From: CAYLOP01 sp964385305 | GTDB taxonomy: Bacteria > Chloroflexota > Anaerolineae > Anaerolineales > E44-bin32 | Length of the DNA stretch: 22,217 nt | Direction of reading: 5' to 3' | Assembly (NCBI GenBank): GCA_964385305.1 | Contig: CAYLOP010000035.1 | Location: 1-22,217, forward strand | Part shown: one piece after another, positions 15,401 through 22,217 of the stretch | How the letters are laid out: every line of letters begins with the position of its first letter | How positions within the stretch are numbered: position 1 is the stretch's first letter | Notes under the pieces: model-generated | Databases searched by the model: none | Told to the model about the DNA's origin: nothing | What the model saw: only the letters and a program-made list of their open reading frames with translations | Position numbers and translations under genes: made by a program

Positions 15401-16447
15401 ATGAATATTGCCGTCGCATTGCGAGGATTAGCGACCATTGCGTGGGTTTTCGCACTCGCCATCATCGCTCTGGCCATCGTCCGTGCCTCACGTGGGCAGA
15501 GTTTCAAGGTTGCGACAAGCCTGATCATCGGCGCAGTTGTGTTTGCGCTGGTGTTGACCGCCGTCAGCGCCGGGATGGTCTTCATTCAGCCGGAGGAGCG
15601 CGGCGTCGTCGTCTCAGCGCTTGCCCCGAAAGGGTATCGCGATGCGATATTACAACCTGGACTCCGATGGGTGATCCCCTTCGCCGAGAACGTCGTGATA
15701 TACCCGATCTCGCGGCAAACGTATACGATGTCCATTGCGCCGACGGAGGGAACGGTTCAAGGGGATGATTCGGTTGCAGCCCGCACCTCTGACGGTCAGG
15801 TTGTGCTCATCGACGCATCGGTGATCTTTGCGATCGATCCCAGCAGAGCCGTCGACGTACATATCTTCTGGAAAGACCGCTATGAGCGCGACCTGGTCCG
15901 CCCGCAAGCCCGGGGCATCATCCGTGACGAGGCCTCAAAATTTCGCATCGATGAGATCATCAGCGCTAAGCGTGCAGTGCTTACATCCGGAATCCGGGAT
16001 CAGCTGGCCATAAAGCTTGATGAGAACGGTCTGATCCTCGTCGATTTCGTGCTGCGCAACATCCAGTTCTCGGACGAGTACGCCGCTTCGGTTGAGCAGA
16101 AACAGATCGCCGAACAGCAGGCCCAGCAAGCCGCCTTCGTCGTCCAACAACGAGAGCAAGAGGCTGAGCAAGCCCGCAAGGTCGCTCAAGGTCAGGCGGA
16201 CGCAGCCGTGATCGCGGCGAAGGGGCGGGCGGAAGCACGCCTGCTCGAGGCCGATGCGGAGTCGAAAGCATTGGAACTGATCGCCTCGGCTTTGCGCGAC
16301 AATCCCGAAGTGCTGACCTTCGAATACATTGACAAGCTCGCCCCTGGAATCCAGGTGATGCTTGTCCCAAGTGACAATCCCTACCTTCTACCACTGCCTT
16401 CGATCGAAGGCAACTCAATACCGGTTCTACCCTCCGAGACTCCATAA
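15401..16447 (+). CDS. Prohibitin/SPFH (band 7) domain membrane protein
   Basis: 348 residues from ATG 15401, preceded by AAAGGAGG. Two hydrophobic segments (about 5-27 and 38-60) anchor the N-terminus. An SPFH domain follows, starting IQPEERGVVVSAL and PGLRWVIPFAENVVIYPISRQTYTM as in prohibitins, through 'IIRDEASKFRIDEIIS'. From about 225 to 285 there is an alanine/glutamine/glutamate-rich coiled coil, then a C-terminal 'DNPEVLTFEYIDKLAPGIQVMLVPSDNP', the usual prohibitin/flotillin ending. Such proteins form large ring-shaped membrane scaffolds linked to protein quality control and lipid domains. No FtsH or NfeD gene is next to it. Monocistronic, closed by a hairpin. Confidence 0.9.
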   Translation: MNIAVALRGLATIAWVFALAIIALAIVRASRGQSFKVATSLIIGAVVFALVLTAVSAGMVFIQPEERGVVVSALAPKGYRDAILQPGLRWVIPFAENVVIYPISRQTYTMSIAPTEGTVQGDDSVAARTSDGQVVLIDASVIFAIDPSRAVDVHIFWKDRYERDLVRPQARGIIRDEASKFRIDEIISAKRAVLTSGIRDQLAIKLDENGLILVDFVLRNIQFSDEYAASVEQKQIAEQQAQQAAFVVQQREQEAEQARKVAQGQADAAVIAAKGRAEARLLEADAESKALELIASALRDNPEVLTFEYIDKLAPGIQVMLVPSDNPYLLPLPSIEGNSIPVLPSETP

Positions 16448-16483
16448 CGCCGGAACTGATCACGCTTCACGGTTTCTAATGCA

Positions 16484-16509
16484 AGGGGCTGCCTCCGTGG
16501 GCAGCCCCT
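16484..16509 (+). terminator. Strong hairpin after the prohibitin gene
   Basis: AGGGGCTGCC (16484-16493) and GGCAGCCCCT (16500-16509) form a perfect 10-bp GC-rich stem with a 6-base loop, 36 bases past the prohibitin stop. No T run follows on either strand, so it is terminator-like rather than a textbook intrinsic terminator. It sits between convergent genes. Confidence 0.5.
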
Positions 16510-16606
16510 GTAACATCTCGCATCACGTACAAATCCTTGTTCGTAAGCACGCCAACCGCAGTCGCTCAACTTGCACCTGCAATATCCCGATATGGGTTCT
16601 AAAAAC

Positions 16607-17914
16607 TCATCCCAGGCGGGCGGCCAACAAGGGCACAATCATCTCCTCTTCGGAGAAACCACCATGGCGCCCTCTGAGTTGATTCTCCTTGGCCGACCAC
16701 CAAAGATAGGCATCGCCATGACTGACCGCAATCAAATTTCCAAGTCGATCGAGCGTCTCAGCAGCAGGCTCGCCCGGTCCATACAAACCGCCATCCAAAG
16801 CCTCTTTAGACTCCAACAAATGAAAGCCCTCAGGCCATGACCGCTCAAAATACGCCTTCACAGCTTCCACATGTCCAGGTTTGGGATAGAGGTAAGACAG
16901 ACGGTTTTCGCCTGTAGGATGTATGTACAGGTGGTGCAAGAGTTCAGGGTGATGGGAAATTTCATAGTGCGGGTCCTTGGGCGTATTCCGTTGACCATGA
17001 TCCGAGAGCAGCATGAGCGTTGTACCGCGGAGAGCATCTCCCGCGAGATAATGGATCAGCAATTCCTGCATCGCCTGCATGAATGCTTCAAATTCCAATT
17101 GCGCTTCACGCGAATCCGGCCCGTAATGATGGGATGCCCAATCGAACCTGCCGAAGTACACCCATATCAGCCGTTTATCCTCAAGGGGCTGCTCAGCAAG
17201 TGAACTCACGCCAGTCCAAAGATCCGTCAGACTTCGGTAGCCCTGACAAACCACATCACGGTAGTGCATGCGGGACAATCCGGAATGGCGTATGGCGTGA
17301 GGAAGAAAGGCAAAGGTCTCAACACCCGCTTCCAGCAAATGCGTACCCAGGGTTGGCATCGCAAGCATACTCTCTGGCTGGAATCCGGCTCTATACAGCA
17401 GACCTGTGGTTTCCTCGAGAACGGCCGGGGAATGCGTGATCATGTTAGCAACCAGCCCAAATTCCTTGAGGAAGAGCTCATAGCCAACGATCCCATGCTC
17501 TGCAGGACTTCGTCCTGTCCATAAGGTCGTGAGCGCGGTACTTGTCGTGGACGGGGCGACCGATGTCAGAGGCGCCAGAAAGACACTCTCACTCCTGGTA
17601 TCCAGCGCAGAAATGAACCCCTCAGACCAACGTTGGAAGCGTGAAAGCGAAACAGCATCAATCAGGACAAGGATGATCTGCCGGGCACCCTCGGAGAGAC
17701 TATCCAATTCGGGGAGATCCAGGGCGGGATGCGGGAGGCCGGGCGCGCCGAACCACCGCGCGAGGCTGGAGGGTATATTCAGCAGGGAAAGACCATCATA
17801 GAGCGGTTGGACGCTCGCAGGTCCTAAATCCAAGGGAAGTGGCTTTGCGTCCTGCAATTTGGGCAAATGTGATTCCGTCAGATCAAGCAATCGTCCCTCC
17901 GAAGTTCGATTCAT
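16607..17914 (-). CDS. Alkaline phosphatase superfamily hydrolase (type I phosphodiesterase/nucleotide pyrophosphatase-like)
   Basis: 435 residues from ATG 17914, whose ribosome-binding site is weak. The metal sites of the superfamily are all visible: Asp86 in LVLIDAVS, the nucleophile region PSTTSTALTTLWTG (121-134, probably Thr124) followed by SPAEHGIVGYE, Asp258 and His262 in RFDWASHHYGPDS, Asp305-His306 in LLSDHGQ, and His417 in GRHGGFSEEEMIVPLL. No signal peptide or membrane segment is seen, so it appears cytoplasmic. Members cleave phosphomonoesters or phosphodiesters, including nucleotide sugars, phosphonoacetate and phospholipid head groups. The substrate cannot be chosen from sequence alone. 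It lies between the prohibitin gene (convergent) and the NAD operon and probably has its own promoter. Confidence 0.85.
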   Translation of the reverse strand: MNRTSEGRLLDLTESHLPKLQDAKPLPLDLGPASVQPLYDGLSLLNIPSSLARWFGAPGLPHPALDLPELDSLSEGARQIILVLIDAVSLSRFQRWSEGFISALDTRSESVFLAPLTSVAPSTTSTALTTLWTGRSPAEHGIVGYELFLKEFGLVANMITHSPAVLEETTGLLYRAGFQPESMLAMPTLGTHLLEAGVETFAFLPHAIRHSGLSRMHYRDVVCQGYRSLTDLWTGVSSLAEQPLEDKRLIWVYFGRFDWASHHYGPDSREAQLEFEAFMQAMQELLIHYLAGDALRGTTLMLLSDHGQRNTPKDPHYEISHHPELLHHLYIHPTGENRLSYLYPKPGHVEAVKAYFERSWPEGFHLLESKEALDGGLYGPGEPAAETLDRLGNLIAVSHGDAYLWWSAKENQLRGRHGGFSEEEMIVPLLAARLG

Positions 17915-18097
17915 TCAACCGGGAAAACGCTGCCGAAATAAAGGTCATATCAAGAGGGATGATGGCCGCGATGATCGATTGAAGTTGACCCTCTCGGTGT
18001 TCCAACACGTCAATTTGAGTTATGCGTACTTTTACCAAACTGTACAACTTCGTATTGATTCTAGATCACAAGGGCAGCGAAAAGTAAAACATGGGAT

Positions 18098-19705
18098 TTA
18101 GATCAAACGACCACCCTGCGATGTGAATGTGTCTTGCCGGAAGTGGCATCCCCTACTCTGATGATTGTGGCGCGCCGCTTGCGCCACGATGAGCGCGACT
18201 TCCACAGCATTCCGCAGTCCGATGAGGCCATCACTCAGTTTGGTCGCCCGATAGAAGGTCTCGATCTCATTCCACATATGACGTAGCTCGCGGATGGCAC
18301 GTGAGAGGCGGTCGCCGCTGCGCACCAATCCGACATAATGCCACATGAGACTTTGGATAGTCTGTAGATCACCATAGATCAGCGCCGGGTCGGTCTCGAC
18401 CACCAAACCACTCTCGTCCCATCGTGGAATATCGTCCCATGGAGGCGGCCCCGGCAGCATACCTTCCTGGAGCTCGGCTTCGATCCTCTCCGCCGTACGA
18501 TTCCCCCAAACAAGACCCTCAAGGAGGGAAGTGGATGCCAAGCGGTTGGCGCCATGCAAGCCCGTGCAGCTCACCTCTCCAATGGCGTAGAGGTTCTGGA
18601 TGCTGGAGCGTCCATGCTCGTCGACCCACACCCCGCCGCAGAAATAATGCGCCGCCGGTACGACGGGGATGGGATCGCGGGTGATATCGATGCCCACTTC
18701 CATACAGGTGGCATAGATATTCGGGAAACGGGACCGGATCTCATCGGCAGGCATCCGTGTGGCAAGGTCCAGCAACACATGCGAATAGCCGTGGGTTTCC
18801 AACTGGTCGTGAATGGCCCTTGCAACGATATCCCGCGGCGCCAAATCTTTTCGTTCGGGAGCGTATTGCGCCATAAAAGGTTCGCCATCAGGCGTGAGCA
18901 GAATGCCTCCCTCTCCCCGTACAGCCTCACTGATCAGAAAACCTTCCGCCCCAGGTGTGGCAAGTGCGGTGGGATGAAATTGGACATATTCCGCGTTGAT
19001 GATTCGTGCGCCAGCTCGATGCGCCATTGCCACGCCATCACCGCGCGAACCCATCGGATTGGTGGTGACACGGTAGATCCGGCCTAGCCCTCCAGTCGCC
19101 AGGACCGTCGCCGAAGCCAAGTAGCGATGGACCGTGCGCTCCTTGCAGTCGAACACGTAAGCACCGTGACAAATGATGGGCTCGTATGCACACAGGGGGT
19201 CGCGTGAATGATGTGGATAGGTGATCAAATCCACAGCCGTAGAATCGGTTTGCAGGTGCACATTCGGGCATTGACGTAAAGCCTCGATCAAGGCGACGGC
19301 GATCGCACGCCCTGTCTCATCCCCCACGTGCAGAATCCTTCGATTCGTGTGCGCAGCCTCATTCCCCCAATTCATCTCGCCGTTCTCATCGCGATCGAAG
19401 GGCACCCCTACACCCTCGATCAGAATCTCTTTCAATAATGCGGGGCCTTCGTCGGCGAGAATGCGCGCCGCCTCGGGGGAACTGGCGCCTGCTCCTGCGA
19501 CGAGAATGTCACGCACAAGCGTCTCGGCATCGTCAGCCGGGCTGCGGCCCACGATCCCGCCTTGCGCATAGCGCGTGTTCGACTCGTGTGGGTCGCTGGC
19601 GCGTGTGATGAGTGTGATCTGACGACGAGGGTTGCGGGCCAGACGCAGTGCTGCCGTTGCACCCGCAATGCCGGATCCAATAATGAGGACTTCAGTTTGC
19701 AGCAA
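18098..19705 (-). CDS. nadB: L-aspartate oxidase
   Basis: 535 residues, normal for NadB. This FAD enzyme oxidises L-aspartate to iminoaspartate, the first step of de novo NAD synthesis. Landmarks: the dinucleotide motif IIGSGIAGATAAL (8-20), SNTRYAQGGI (42-51), the succinate-dehydrogenase-type active-site stretch QFHPTAL (242-248), the catalytic-region Arg291 in APRDIVAR, AAHYFCGGVW (351-360), and NLYAIGEVSCTGLHGANRLA (371-390). The start is TTG 19705 with GAGGTG about seven bases upstream; no ATG fits the conserved N-terminus. It lies 22 bases after nadA as the last gene of the nadC-nadA-nadB operon. Confidence 0.96.
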   Translation of the reverse strand: MLQTEVLIIGSGIAGATAALRLARNPRRQITLITRASDPHESNTRYAQGGIVGRSPADDAETLVRDILVAGAGASSPEAARILADEGPALLKEILIEGVGVPFDRDENGEMNWGNEAAHTNRRILHVGDETGRAIAVALIEALRQCPNVHLQTDSTAVDLITYPHHSRDPLCAYEPIICHGAYVFDCKERTVHRYLASATVLATGGLGRIYRVTTNPMGSRGDGVAMAHRAGARIINAEYVQFHPTALATPGAEGFLISEAVRGEGGILLTPDGEPFMAQYAPERKDLAPRDIVARAIHDQLETHGYSHVLLDLATRMPADEIRSRFPNIYATCMEVGIDITRDPIPVVPAAHYFCGGVWVDEHGRSSIQNLYAIGEVSCTGLHGANRLASTSLLEGLVWGNRTAERIEAELQEGMLPGPPPWDDIPRWDESGLVVETDPALIYGDLQTIQSLMWHYVGLVRSGDRLSRAIRELRHMWNEIETFYRATKLSDGLIGLRNAVEVALIVAQAARHNHQSRGCHFRQDTFTSQGGRLI

Positions 19706-19727
19706 GGGATTTCACCTCAAGCAGGGT

Positions 19728-20774
19728 TTAGCCAATGGCAAGCATTCTCTCCACGGCCTGTAGTGCTCGCAGTCGGATGGCCTCTGGGACGTCAATGACA
19801 TATTGCTTGTTTTGAAGGGACCGCAGCGTGTCTTCCAGCGTGATCTGGTTCATATGTGGGCATCGTATGCTGCATAATCGCAGCATCTCCTTTTGCGGAT
19901 TGGCAGTCGCTACGTTTTCTCCCATCGCACATTCTGTGAGCAACAAATAGTGCGGTGCAGTCGTGGTTTCAACGTAGTTGATCATCGCCGATGTACTGCC
20001 CGAAAAATCGGAGGCCGCCACAACCTCCGGGCTGCACTCCGGGTGCGCCAGGATCACCACATCAGGGAATTGCTCGCGGACGTTGTTGATATCCTCGACT
20101 GTGAACTCCTCGTGAACCTCACAACGACCGTGCCATCCGAGCATTTGGAAATCGGTCTCCTTCTCGGCCCTCCCAGCCGGGAGCAGAGAAGGAACGATGA
20201 TGTGCTTTCCCGTTTCTCGCGCCACATTGCGCGCCAGGTACTCATCCGGGAGAAAGATCACGCTATCGGCGTCGAGCGATTCTACGACGGCCGCCGCGTT
20301 ACCCGACGTGCAACAGATATCGGATTCGGCTTTCACATCCGCATAAGTATTGACATAAGTGACAATTGGAACGCCTGGAAAACGCGCCTTGAGCGTTCGC
20401 ACATCTTCTGCCGTGATACTCTCCGCGAGAGAGCAGCCGGCTTTTTCGGATGGAAGAAGCACCATTTTCTCAGGGTTCAAGATCTTGGCGGTCTCCGCCA
20501 TGAATTTCACGCCGCAGAAAACGATGATGGGGTTGTCGACCTCCGCCGCCTTTCGGCTGAGGGCTAATGAGTCGCCTTTAAAATCCGGGATGGCGTAATA
20601 GAGCACGGGTTCCATGTAGTTGTGCCCGAGGATGACGGCGTCGTTCTCATGCTTCAACCGATGGATCTCGTGCACCAACTCGGCTTTTATACGCAGCTCA
20701 ACATCCGGTACGATCTCGCTCAGATTCAACCTGAGGTCTTCATACCACGCATCAACTGTTTTTTCTACAACCAT
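19728..20774 (-). CDS. nadA: Quinolinate synthase A
   Basis: 348 residues from ATG 20774, the length of the longer (E. coli-like) NadA class. It condenses iminoaspartate with dihydroxyacetone phosphate to quinolinate. The three [4Fe-4S] ligands can be assigned by comparison with E. coli NadA: Cys114 (SEKAGCSLAES), Cys218 (GWHGRCEVHEEF) and Cys305 (CSIRCPHMNQI). Other conserved pieces are ILGHNYM, FCGVKFMAETAKIL and YVNTYADVKAESDICCTSGNA. AGGA with a purine-rich stretch lies upstream. It starts 36 bases after nadC and ends 22 bases before nadB. Confidence 0.97.
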   Translation of the reverse strand: MVVEKTVDAWYEDLRLNLSEIVPDVELRIKAELVHEIHRLKHENDAVILGHNYMEPVLYYAIPDFKGDSLALSRKAAEVDNPIIVFCGVKFMAETAKILNPEKMVLLPSEKAGCSLAESITAEDVRTLKARFPGVPIVTYVNTYADVKAESDICCTSGNAAAVVESLDADSVIFLPDEYLARNVARETGKHIIVPSLLPAGRAEKETDFQMLGWHGRCEVHEEFTVEDINNVREQFPDVVILAHPECSPEVVAASDFSGSTSAMINYVETTTAPHYLLLTECAMGENVATANPQKEMLRLCSIRCPHMNQITLEDTLRSLQNKQYVIDVPEAIRLRALQAVERMLAIG

Positions 20775-20810
20775 TTCCCATTCCTAAGGATTTGTATGCG
20801 GCATCAAGGG

Positions 20811-21689
20811 CTAGCATTCAGGCCTACTCTCGGTCGCGGACCAGACGAAATGGACATCGAAAACCTTAGCCGAGTGGGTCAGTGCCCCTACCGAGATGTA
20901 GTCCACCCCCGTCTCGGCGATTTTCCGAACGGTCTCCTGCGAGACATTCCCTGAAGCCTCCAACTTGGCGCGCCCGGCGTTTAGTTCTACTGCGGCGCGC
21001 ATTTCCTCCAGGCTCATGTTATCGAGCATAATGCGCTTCACACCCAGTTGAAGGGCAACCGCCACATCATCCAACGTTCGTGCTTCCACCTCGATCTCAA
21101 GGTCGCGCCCTGCAGCACGCGCCAACTCCACCGCATGTGGGAGCGAGCCGGCAAAATCAATGTGATTATCCTTAATCAGAATCATATCATAGAGACCCAG
21201 GCGGTGATTCTGGCCGCCGCCGCGCCGCACCGCCAGTTTGTCCAGCACGCGTAAACCCGGGGCCGTCTTTCGCGTATCGAGAATCGTGGTACCTGTGCCT
21301 GCTATGGCATCGACAAATTGGCGTGTCAAAGTTGCGATCCCAGACATGCGTCCAAGGAAGTTGAGCGCTGTGCGTTCGCCGGCGAGCAACGCGCGTACCG
21401 GACCGTGAACGGTGGCCAGCTTTTGCCAATCCGATACAGTTGCCCCCTCCTCGATGTGCGCATCGAATCGAACCTGCGCATCCAGCGCCTCATACGTCAT
21501 GCGAGCCACATCGAGACCCGCGATCACTCCGGCCTGCTTCGACTCGATCTCGCCGCGCATCCACGCACCCACCGGCACGATGCTGTCTGTGGTGGCATCC
21601 CCATCACCCAGATCCTCATCTAAGGCACGACGGATACATGCGAGGATCTCGGCTGAGGCGTCAAGGTCGGAGCGCTTAATATTCTCCAT
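20811..21689 (-). CDS. nadC: Nicotinate-nucleotide pyrophosphorylase (quinolinate phosphoribosyltransferase)
   Basis: 292 residues from ATG 21689, full length. It converts quinolinate and PRPP to nicotinate mononucleotide with loss of CO2, completing the NadB-NadA-NadC route. Motifs: DLGDGDATTD (26-35), ALNFLGRMSGIAT (108-120), and TRKTAPGLRVLDKLAVRRGGG (139-159, the quinolinate/PRPP-binding lysine- and arginine-rich stretch) followed by NHR. 'EVEARTLDDVAVAL', 'IMLDNMSLEEMRAAV' and 'LEASGNVSQETVRKIAETGVDYISVGALTHS' are the usual C-terminal barrel motifs. It is the first gene of the operon, with a promoter-like pair about 85-115 bases upstream. Confidence 0.97.
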   Translation of the reverse strand: MENIKRSDLDASAEILACIRRALDEDLGDGDATTDSIVPVGAWMRGEIESKQAGVIAGLDVARMTYEALDAQVRFDAHIEEGATVSDWQKLATVHGPVRALLAGERTALNFLGRMSGIATLTRQFVDAIAGTGTTILDTRKTAPGLRVLDKLAVRRGGGQNHRLGLYDMILIKDNHIDFAGSLPHAVELARAAGRDLEIEVEARTLDDVAVALQLGVKRIMLDNMSLEEMRAAVELNAGRAKLEASGNVSQETVRKIAETGVDYISVGALTHSAKVFDVHFVWSATESRPEC

Positions 21690-21773
21690 GGGCTATGCTC
21701 TCTCCATCTCATCCATCAGCGATCCGAGCGGACGGATTCCGCTTGCGCAAGACCTCGATAACCGATTCTTACA

Positions 21774-21803
21774 ATCATAAATGACGATCCCCTTAATGGT
21801 CAA
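21774..21803 (-). promoter_or_regulatory. Sigma-70-like promoter of nadC-nadA-nadB
   Basis: Read on the minus strand, TTGACC (21803-21798) and TATGAT (21779-21774) are separated by 18 bases. This gives a start near 21767 and a leader of about 78 bases before the nadC ATG. It is the best promoter match in the upstream region. Confidence 0.58.
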
Positions 21804-22042
21804 AACGTTACGCTTGGTGCGGAAATAGTATAACGAAAAACAATCATCTTTGGTTAGTTAAGGAGATCACTTTCGGAGAAACTTTAAGGTTTCATCCATC
21901 GAATCGCTCAACACACCACCCTTTGGTCGCTCAGGCCACATCGTGGCCGTCCATACGCAACAAGGAAAAGGGTACTCGGTCATAAATTGGAACACACAAC
22001 CCTCTCTCGCGCTCCATCACGGCGATTGGAAGCATACATCAC

Positions 22043-22071
22043 TGGACGCCGCCATTGCCTTCACCTATAAT
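22043..22071 (+). promoter_or_regulatory. Sigma-70-like promoter near the right edge
   Basis: TGGACG (22043-22048) and a perfect TATAAT (22066-22071) with a 17-base spacer. Transcription would start near 22078, shortly before the reading frame that opens at 22097. Confidence 0.5.
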
Positions 22072-22096
22072 CATTCTTGTATTCTTCACAAACCTC

Positions 22097-22217
22097 ATGC
22101 ATTATTTGAAAGAAGGGGATTCTTTGGAGGACTTTGAGGGTTTGTCGCGGAATTGGTTCACCGGATGGCGGTATTTATCCAATATACGACGCTTGTTTCA
22201 GGGTCGTCGTAGTCGAA
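22097..22217 (+). CDS. Start of an unrecognised protein, truncated by the window edge
   Basis: From ATG 22097 a frame is open for 40 codons to the end of the window (MHYLKEGDSLEDFEGLSRNW, then a basic stretch with YLSNIRRLFQGRRSR). It lies about 19 bases after a predicted transcription start. There is no clear ribosome-binding site, and the fragment is too short to assign to a family. The acidic beginning and basic continuation look protein-like, but it could be chance. Confidence 0.33.
   Translation, partial: MHYLKEGDSLEDFEGLSRNWFTGWRYLSNIRRLFQGRRSR

Larger units (their letters stand above)
21690..22096. other. Divergent intergenic region upstream of the NAD operon
   Basis: Holds the nadC promoter (listed separately), an 84-base nadC leader with the palindrome CTTGCGCAAG near 21745, and near its right end a plus-strand promoter. 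A plus-strand frame at 21943-22137 (64 codons) has no ribosome-binding site and no family resemblance; I do not call it. I see no NiaR-, NadR- or NrtR-type operator or NAD riboswitch that I can defend. Confidence 0.4.

Noticed and set aside
21943..22137. 64-codon plus-strand frame
   Set aside because: No ribosome-binding site, its composition is unlike its neighbours, and a promoter-like TATAAT lies inside it.
1..22217. tRNA, rRNA, CRISPR arrays, insertion sequences, phage or defence genes
   Set aside because: Looked for in all gaps by eye; no cloverleaf with a GTTC-type T loop, repeat array, transposase or terminal inverted repeats was found.

Overview
The window looks like chromosomal DNA of moderate GC from an uncultured, monoderm-type bacterium. 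The gene mix most resembles Chloroflexota of the Anaerolineae type: a membrane-anchored HtrA-like protease with a C-terminal sugar-binding-like fold, a short GH3 adenylase, MsrP/MsrQ, a diverged PyrD/PyrK-like pair, a bacterial prohibitin and a YfhO-like giant membrane protein. This assignment is an inference from gene content. No rRNA, tRNA, CRISPR array, insertion sequence or phage gene was seen.

Layout. 1-320 is the 3' end of a ComEC-type competence protein. 716-2599 (minus) is a secreted-side trypsin-like protease, divergent from a GH3-family adenylase (2894-4033, plus) that ends in an intrinsic terminator. 4075-5796 (minus) holds a saccharopine-dehydrogenase-like oxidoreductase followed by a small four-helix membrane protein. 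6058-7610 (minus) is msrP-msrQ, the extracytoplasmic methionine sulfoxide repair pair, with a one-base stop/start overlap. 8142-10151 (plus) is a YfhO-like polytopic membrane protein with a terminator across its stop codon. 10363-10755 (minus) is a stand-alone response regulator, and 11418-11645 (minus) a YtxH-like small membrane protein.

The most interesting part is 11756-13634 (plus). A promoter-like sequence precedes a 78-residue SelW/Rdx-family gene (11887-12123) whose redox motif is C-A-V-TGA. Ordinary gene finding cuts this gene in two. A perfect 6-bp stem with a GGTGC loop lies 21 bases after the TGA, where a bacterial SECIS belongs, so I call it a selenoprotein. It is followed closely by trpS and dtd, probably in one operon.

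13701-15271 (minus) holds a PyrK-like electron-transfer protein and a PyrD-like protein. The PyrD-like protein lacks the usual orotate-binding and catalytic residues and is interrupted by an in-frame TAA. 15401-16447 (plus) is a prohibitin/SPFH protein. 16607-17914 (minus) is an alkaline-phosphatase-superfamily hydrolase. 18098-21689 (minus) is a complete de novo NAD operon, nadC-nadA-nadB, running from aspartate to nicotinate mononucleotide. A promoter and the start of an unrecognised plus-strand reading frame close the window.
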